Below are positions 12,883 through 13,408 of a DNA stretch of 13,408 bases, piece after piece. The DNA lies in NCBI GenBank assembly GCA_002351955.1, contig DEHO01000014.1, forward strand, positions 96,958 through 110,365. Reading direction: 5' to 3'. The notes below the pieces were generated by a model. The model saw only the letters and a program-made list of their open reading frames with translations, had not been told where the DNA came from and searched no databases. The position numbers and the translations under genes were made by a program. Every line of letters starts with the position of its first letter. The stretch's first letter is position 1. This DNA is from Flavobacteriales bacterium UBA2798 (GTDB lineage: Bacteria; Bacteroidota; Bacteroidia; Flavobacteriales_D; UBA2798).

Positions 12883-13408
12883 ATGAAAATTCAAGGAAAA
12901 ACCATTGTAGTTACCGGTGGAGGTAATGGAATTGGAAGGGAGCTTTCGCTTCAGTTACTAAAAGGCGGTGCTAGGGTTATTGCTGTTGATCTTTTTGCTG
13001 ATGCTCTTGCTGAAACAAAAAAACTGGCAGGAGATCGTGCCGGTAATTTTTCTTCGCATGTGCTGAATATTGCAGACAGGAATGCTGTTGAACAGTTCAG
13101 AGATACTGTTTTGCAGTCAGGACCAGTGGATGGTCTGATCAATAACGCGGGCATTATTCAGCCTTTTATTAAAGTGGATGAACTGGATTATACTGCTATT
13201 GAGCGGGTAGTGAATGTGAATTTTTACGGAACACTTTACCTCACCAAGTCCTTTTTATCTCATTTTAAATCACGACCTGCAGCGCATATCGTGAATATTT
13301 CAAGTATGGGTGGATTTCTTCCTGTGCCCGGACAAAGTGTATATGGTGCTTCAAAAGCAGCAGTGAAATTGCTTACAGAAGGATTGCATCTTGAATTGAA
13401 AAATACAA
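12883..13408 (+). CDS. Short-chain dehydrogenase/reductase (3' partial)
   Basis: This is an NAD(P)-dependent oxidoreductase of the classical SDR family. The first 175 residues are present and the gene runs off the right edge (a classical SDR is ~250). The Rossmann cofactor motif TGGGNGIG is near residues 11-18. An Asp at the end of the second strand (VIAVDLF) suggests a preference for NAD(H). The structural motif NNAG follows (~87-90), with the SDR Asn in VNVNFYGTLY. The active site is intact: S141 in NISSMGG, then YGASK with Y154 and K158, 13 residues after the Ser as expected. The substrate cannot be read from the sequence. The start ATG gives the standard N terminus just before the first strand. 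It diverges from the small kinase gene, and its partners lie outside the window. Confidence 0.93.
   Translation, partial: MKIQGKTIVVTGGGNGIGRELSLQLLKGGARVIAVDLFADALAETKKLAGDRAGNFSSHVLNIADRNAVEQFRDTVLQSGPVDGLINNAGIIQPFIKVDELDYTAIERVVNVNFYGTLYLTKSFLSHFKSRPAAHIVNISSMGGFLPVPGQSVYGASKAAVKLLTEGLHLELKNT

Overview
The window looks like a core-genome segment of a Bacteroidota bacterium. Four things point there: the consecutive hpt, adk and obgE genes; a short-LID adenylate kinase; an Obg GTPase that ends right after its G domain; and several TAnnTTTG -7 promoter elements with almost no Shine-Dalgarno sequences. Secreted proteins with lipoprotein or SPI signals and beta-barrel-like bodies also fit. I cannot name a genus. 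There are no RNA genes, insertion sequences or CRISPR arrays.

Layout. (1) 1-1285, + strand: the 3' part of a gene for a beta-sandwich (CARDB-like) domain followed by a very long Lys/Glu-rich coiled coil. It ends at a strong bidirectional terminator. (2) 1393-3686, - strand: a tight three-gene operon, transcribed as two predicted beta-barrel outer membrane proteins and then a lipoprotein with an EF-hand-like loop. All three are of unknown function. (3) 3802-5336, + strand: heme A synthase (ctaA) and a minimal MscS-type membrane protein. (4) 5420-6549, + strand: hpt and adk, from a clear promoter to a hairpin terminator. (5) 6612-8522, + strand: obgE, a PAP2 phosphatase and crcB, each overlapping or abutting the next. 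(6) 8536-9663, - strand: a GT4-type glycosyltransferase, convergent with crcB and divergent from murB. (7) 9827-12183, + strand: murB, then accA, each with its own upstream promoter candidate. (8) 12189-12882: a heptanucleotide repeat, a small P-loop kinase on the - strand, and a two-hairpin palindromic element. (9) 12883 to the end, + strand: an SDR oxidoreductase cut off by the window.

Most of the genes are housekeeping: purine salvage and nucleotide balance (hpt, adk), ribosome assembly (obgE), envelope precursors (murB, PAP2, glycosyltransferase), fatty-acid synthesis (accA), respiration (ctaA) and fluoride resistance (crcB). I found no convincing multi-gene defence or mobile system. The most unusual item is a 58-residue histone-H1-like lysine tail on AccA, containing five consecutive xxxKK pentads. 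Next are promoters whose -7 element ends only 4-5 nt before the start codon, which implies leaderless or near-leaderless mRNAs, and the uncharacterised lipoprotein/barrel operon.
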